This document shows, piece after piece, positions 6,501-7,015 of a stretch of DNA of 7,015 nucleotides. The notes under the pieces were generated by a model. It did no database searches and was not told where the DNA came from. It saw only the letters and a program-made list of their open reading frames with translations. This DNA comes from Desulfofustis sp. (lineage in GTDB: Bacteria; Desulfobacterota; Desulfobulbia; Desulfobulbales; Desulfocapsaceae): NCBI GenBank assembly GCA_029287755.1, contig JARFQM010000161.1:1-7015 (forward strand), written 5' to 3'. Each line of letters starts with the position of its first letter. The stretch's first letter is position 1. Position numbers and translations under genes: made by a program.

Positions 6501-6860
6501 ATGCCCAGCCAGCTTCCGGACAAACTCTACTTCAAGATCGGCGAAGTCAGTAAACTGGCGGACGTCGCACCCCACGTTCTAAGATACTGGGAAAGTGAGT
6601 TCGCCACGATCAAGCCAAAGCGGGCCGGCTCCAAGCAGCGCCTATATCGGCGCAAGGATGTAGAACTGATCCTGACGATCAAAAACCTGTTGCATCAGCA
6701 GGGCTACACCATTGCCGGGGCTAAAAAACTGATAAGTGAAGCAGATGATCTGGGAGCGATAAAGAGAGAAGAAGACAAATCAAAGATACACTCGCACCGG
6801 CTTGGCGCCATCAAAGAAGAACTGCTGGAAATCAGGAATCTGCTCGGCCGGGATAAATAG
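6501..6860 (+). CDS. MerR-family transcriptional regulator (ihfA-linked type)
   Basis: Small regulator of 119 residues with the MerR winged helix-turn-helix. FKIGEVSKLADVAPHVLRYWESEF (residues 11-34) is the helix-turn-helix and start of wing 1. SKQRLYRRKDVELILTIKNLLHQQGYTIAGAKKLI (44-78) holds the second helical part. Residues 80-119 are charged and helical, suited to the dimerising coiled coil of the family. No cysteines are present and no effector-binding domain follows, so metal or drug sensing as in classical MerR members is unlikely; its signal and targets are unknown. The gene starts 39 bases after ihfA, in the same frame. There is no close Shine-Dalgarno sequence (GGAG at 6481-6484 is 16 bases away) and no alternative ATG, GTG or TTG back to the ihfA stop. 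Similar genes follow ihfA and precede tRNA-Pro in other Proteobacteria, so position supports it as a vertically inherited neighbour. Confidence 0.93.
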   Translation: MPSQLPDKLYFKIGEVSKLADVAPHVLRYWESEFATIKPKRAGSKQRLYRRKDVELILTIKNLLHQQGYTIAGAKKLISEADDLGAIKREEDKSKIHSHRLGAIKEELLEIRNLLGRDK

Positions 6861-6867
6861 CATCGAG

Positions 6868-6910
6868 GCACGATACAAGTTTCCCTGGTGATTGACACCG
6901 CCCATCGTGC
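6868..6910 (+). repeat. 7-bp inverted repeat flanking the tRNA promoter -35 box
   Basis: GCACGAT (6868-6874) is matched by ATCGTGC (6904-6910), separated by 29 bases that contain TTGACA. The arms are perfect and almost symmetrical around the -35 region. They could be operator half-sites or a weak stem in the merR transcript. No T-run follows, so it is not a terminator. Confidence 0.4.
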
Positions 6911-6920
6911 GTGGTAGAAA
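6892..6920 (+). promoter_or_regulatory. Sigma-70-type promoter for tRNA-Pro
   Basis: A consensus -35 TTGACA (6892-6897) is followed after exactly 17 bases by TAGAAA (6915-6920), a four-of-six -10 match. Transcription would begin near 6926-6929, about ten bases before the tRNA. It lies after the merR stop and in front of a stable RNA gene, where a strong promoter is expected. Read-through from ihfA-merR is also possible, because no terminator lies between. Confidence 0.75.
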
Positions 6921-6930
6921 GACCTTCTAC
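6914..6930 (+). repeat. Inverted repeat over the -10 box and start site of tRNA-Pro
   Basis: GTAGAA (6914-6919) and TTCTAC (6925-6930) form a perfect 6-bp inverted repeat with a 5-base centre. It covers the -10 hexamer and the likely start point. It could be a regulator site or a small 5' hairpin in a pre-tRNA read through from merR. Function is inferred only. Confidence 0.4.
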
Positions 6931-6937
6931 GAAATAT

Positions 6938-7014
6938 CGGGATGTAGCGCAGTCTGGTAGCGCACCTGAATGGGGTTCAGGGGGCCGGAGGTTCAAATCC
7001 TCTCATCCCGACCA
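6938..7014 (+). tRNA. tRNA-Pro, anticodon GGG
   Basis: A complete 77-base cloverleaf. Acceptor stem CGGGATG (6938-6944) pairs with CATCCCG (7004-7010), followed by discriminator A and an encoded CCA (7012-7014). The D stem is GCGC/GCGC (6947-6950, 6960-6963). The anticodon stem is CCTGA/TCAGG (6965-6969, 6977-6981) with loop ATGGGGT and anticodon GGG at 6972-6974, reading CCC and CCU. The T stem GGAGG/CCTCT (6987-6991, 6999-7003) closes the standard TTCAAAT loop. The C1-G72 acceptor pair, A73 discriminator and G35-G36 are the proline identity elements known from E. coli. It closely resembles E. coli tRNA-Pro(GGG). Confidence 0.98.
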
Positions 7015-7015
7015 G

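Noticed and set aside
1..7015. CRISPR arrays, insertion sequences, toxin-antitoxin or defence genes
   Set aside because: I saw no spaced direct repeats, transposase motifs or defence-type proteins. Nearly all sequence is accounted for by the conserved cluster.

Overview
This window is a conserved translation and nucleoid-protein gene cluster from a Gram-negative bacterium. All genes are on the + strand, in the order thrS (3' part) - infC - rpmI - rplT - pheS - pheT - ihfA - merR-type regulator - tRNA-Pro(GGG). The same core order, thrS-infC-rpmI-rplT-pheS-pheT-ihfA, is known from E. coli and other Proteobacteria. The extension by a small MerR-like gene and a tRNA-Pro after ihfA fits several proteobacterial lineages. 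The moderately GC-rich sequence, the four-cysteine insertion in PheS and this gene order suggest Desulfobacterota (formerly Deltaproteobacteria), perhaps a Desulfuromonas/Geobacter/Pelobacter relative. That placement is inferred from general appearance, not from a database search.

Layout: positions 1-1250 hold the catalytic and anticodon-binding domains of threonyl-tRNA synthetase, and its N-terminal part lies outside the window. Positions 1251-1341 are a leader containing a small hairpin and a possible 24-codon ORF whose stop codon overlaps the infC start. infC (1342-1896) starts with the rare codon ATT. rpmI (L35) and rplT (L20) follow, with a GC-rich hairpin ahead of rpmI. A strong intrinsic terminator or attenuator (2632-2678) separates rplT from pheS. 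pheS and pheT encode the two subunits of phenylalanyl-tRNA synthetase. ihfA follows three bases after the pheT stop and a MerR-like regulator 39 bases after ihfA. A sigma-70-type promoter then precedes tRNA-Pro(GGG) with an encoded CCA, and the window ends one base after that CCA.

Function: two tRNA synthetases, initiation factor 3, two large-subunit ribosomal proteins and a tRNA all serve translation. IHF-alpha links the cluster to nucleoid architecture, and the MerR-like protein is probably a transcriptional regulator of unknown signal. No gap between genes exceeds 100 bases.

I found no new biological system: the genes are ordinary housekeeping genes. The points worth a second look are regulatory: the terminator directly in front of a pheS start that has no Shine-Dalgarno sequence, the short ORF overlapping the infC ATT start, the hairpin before rpmI, the perfect palindromes near the starts of rpmI and rplT, and the dyads around the tRNA promoter.
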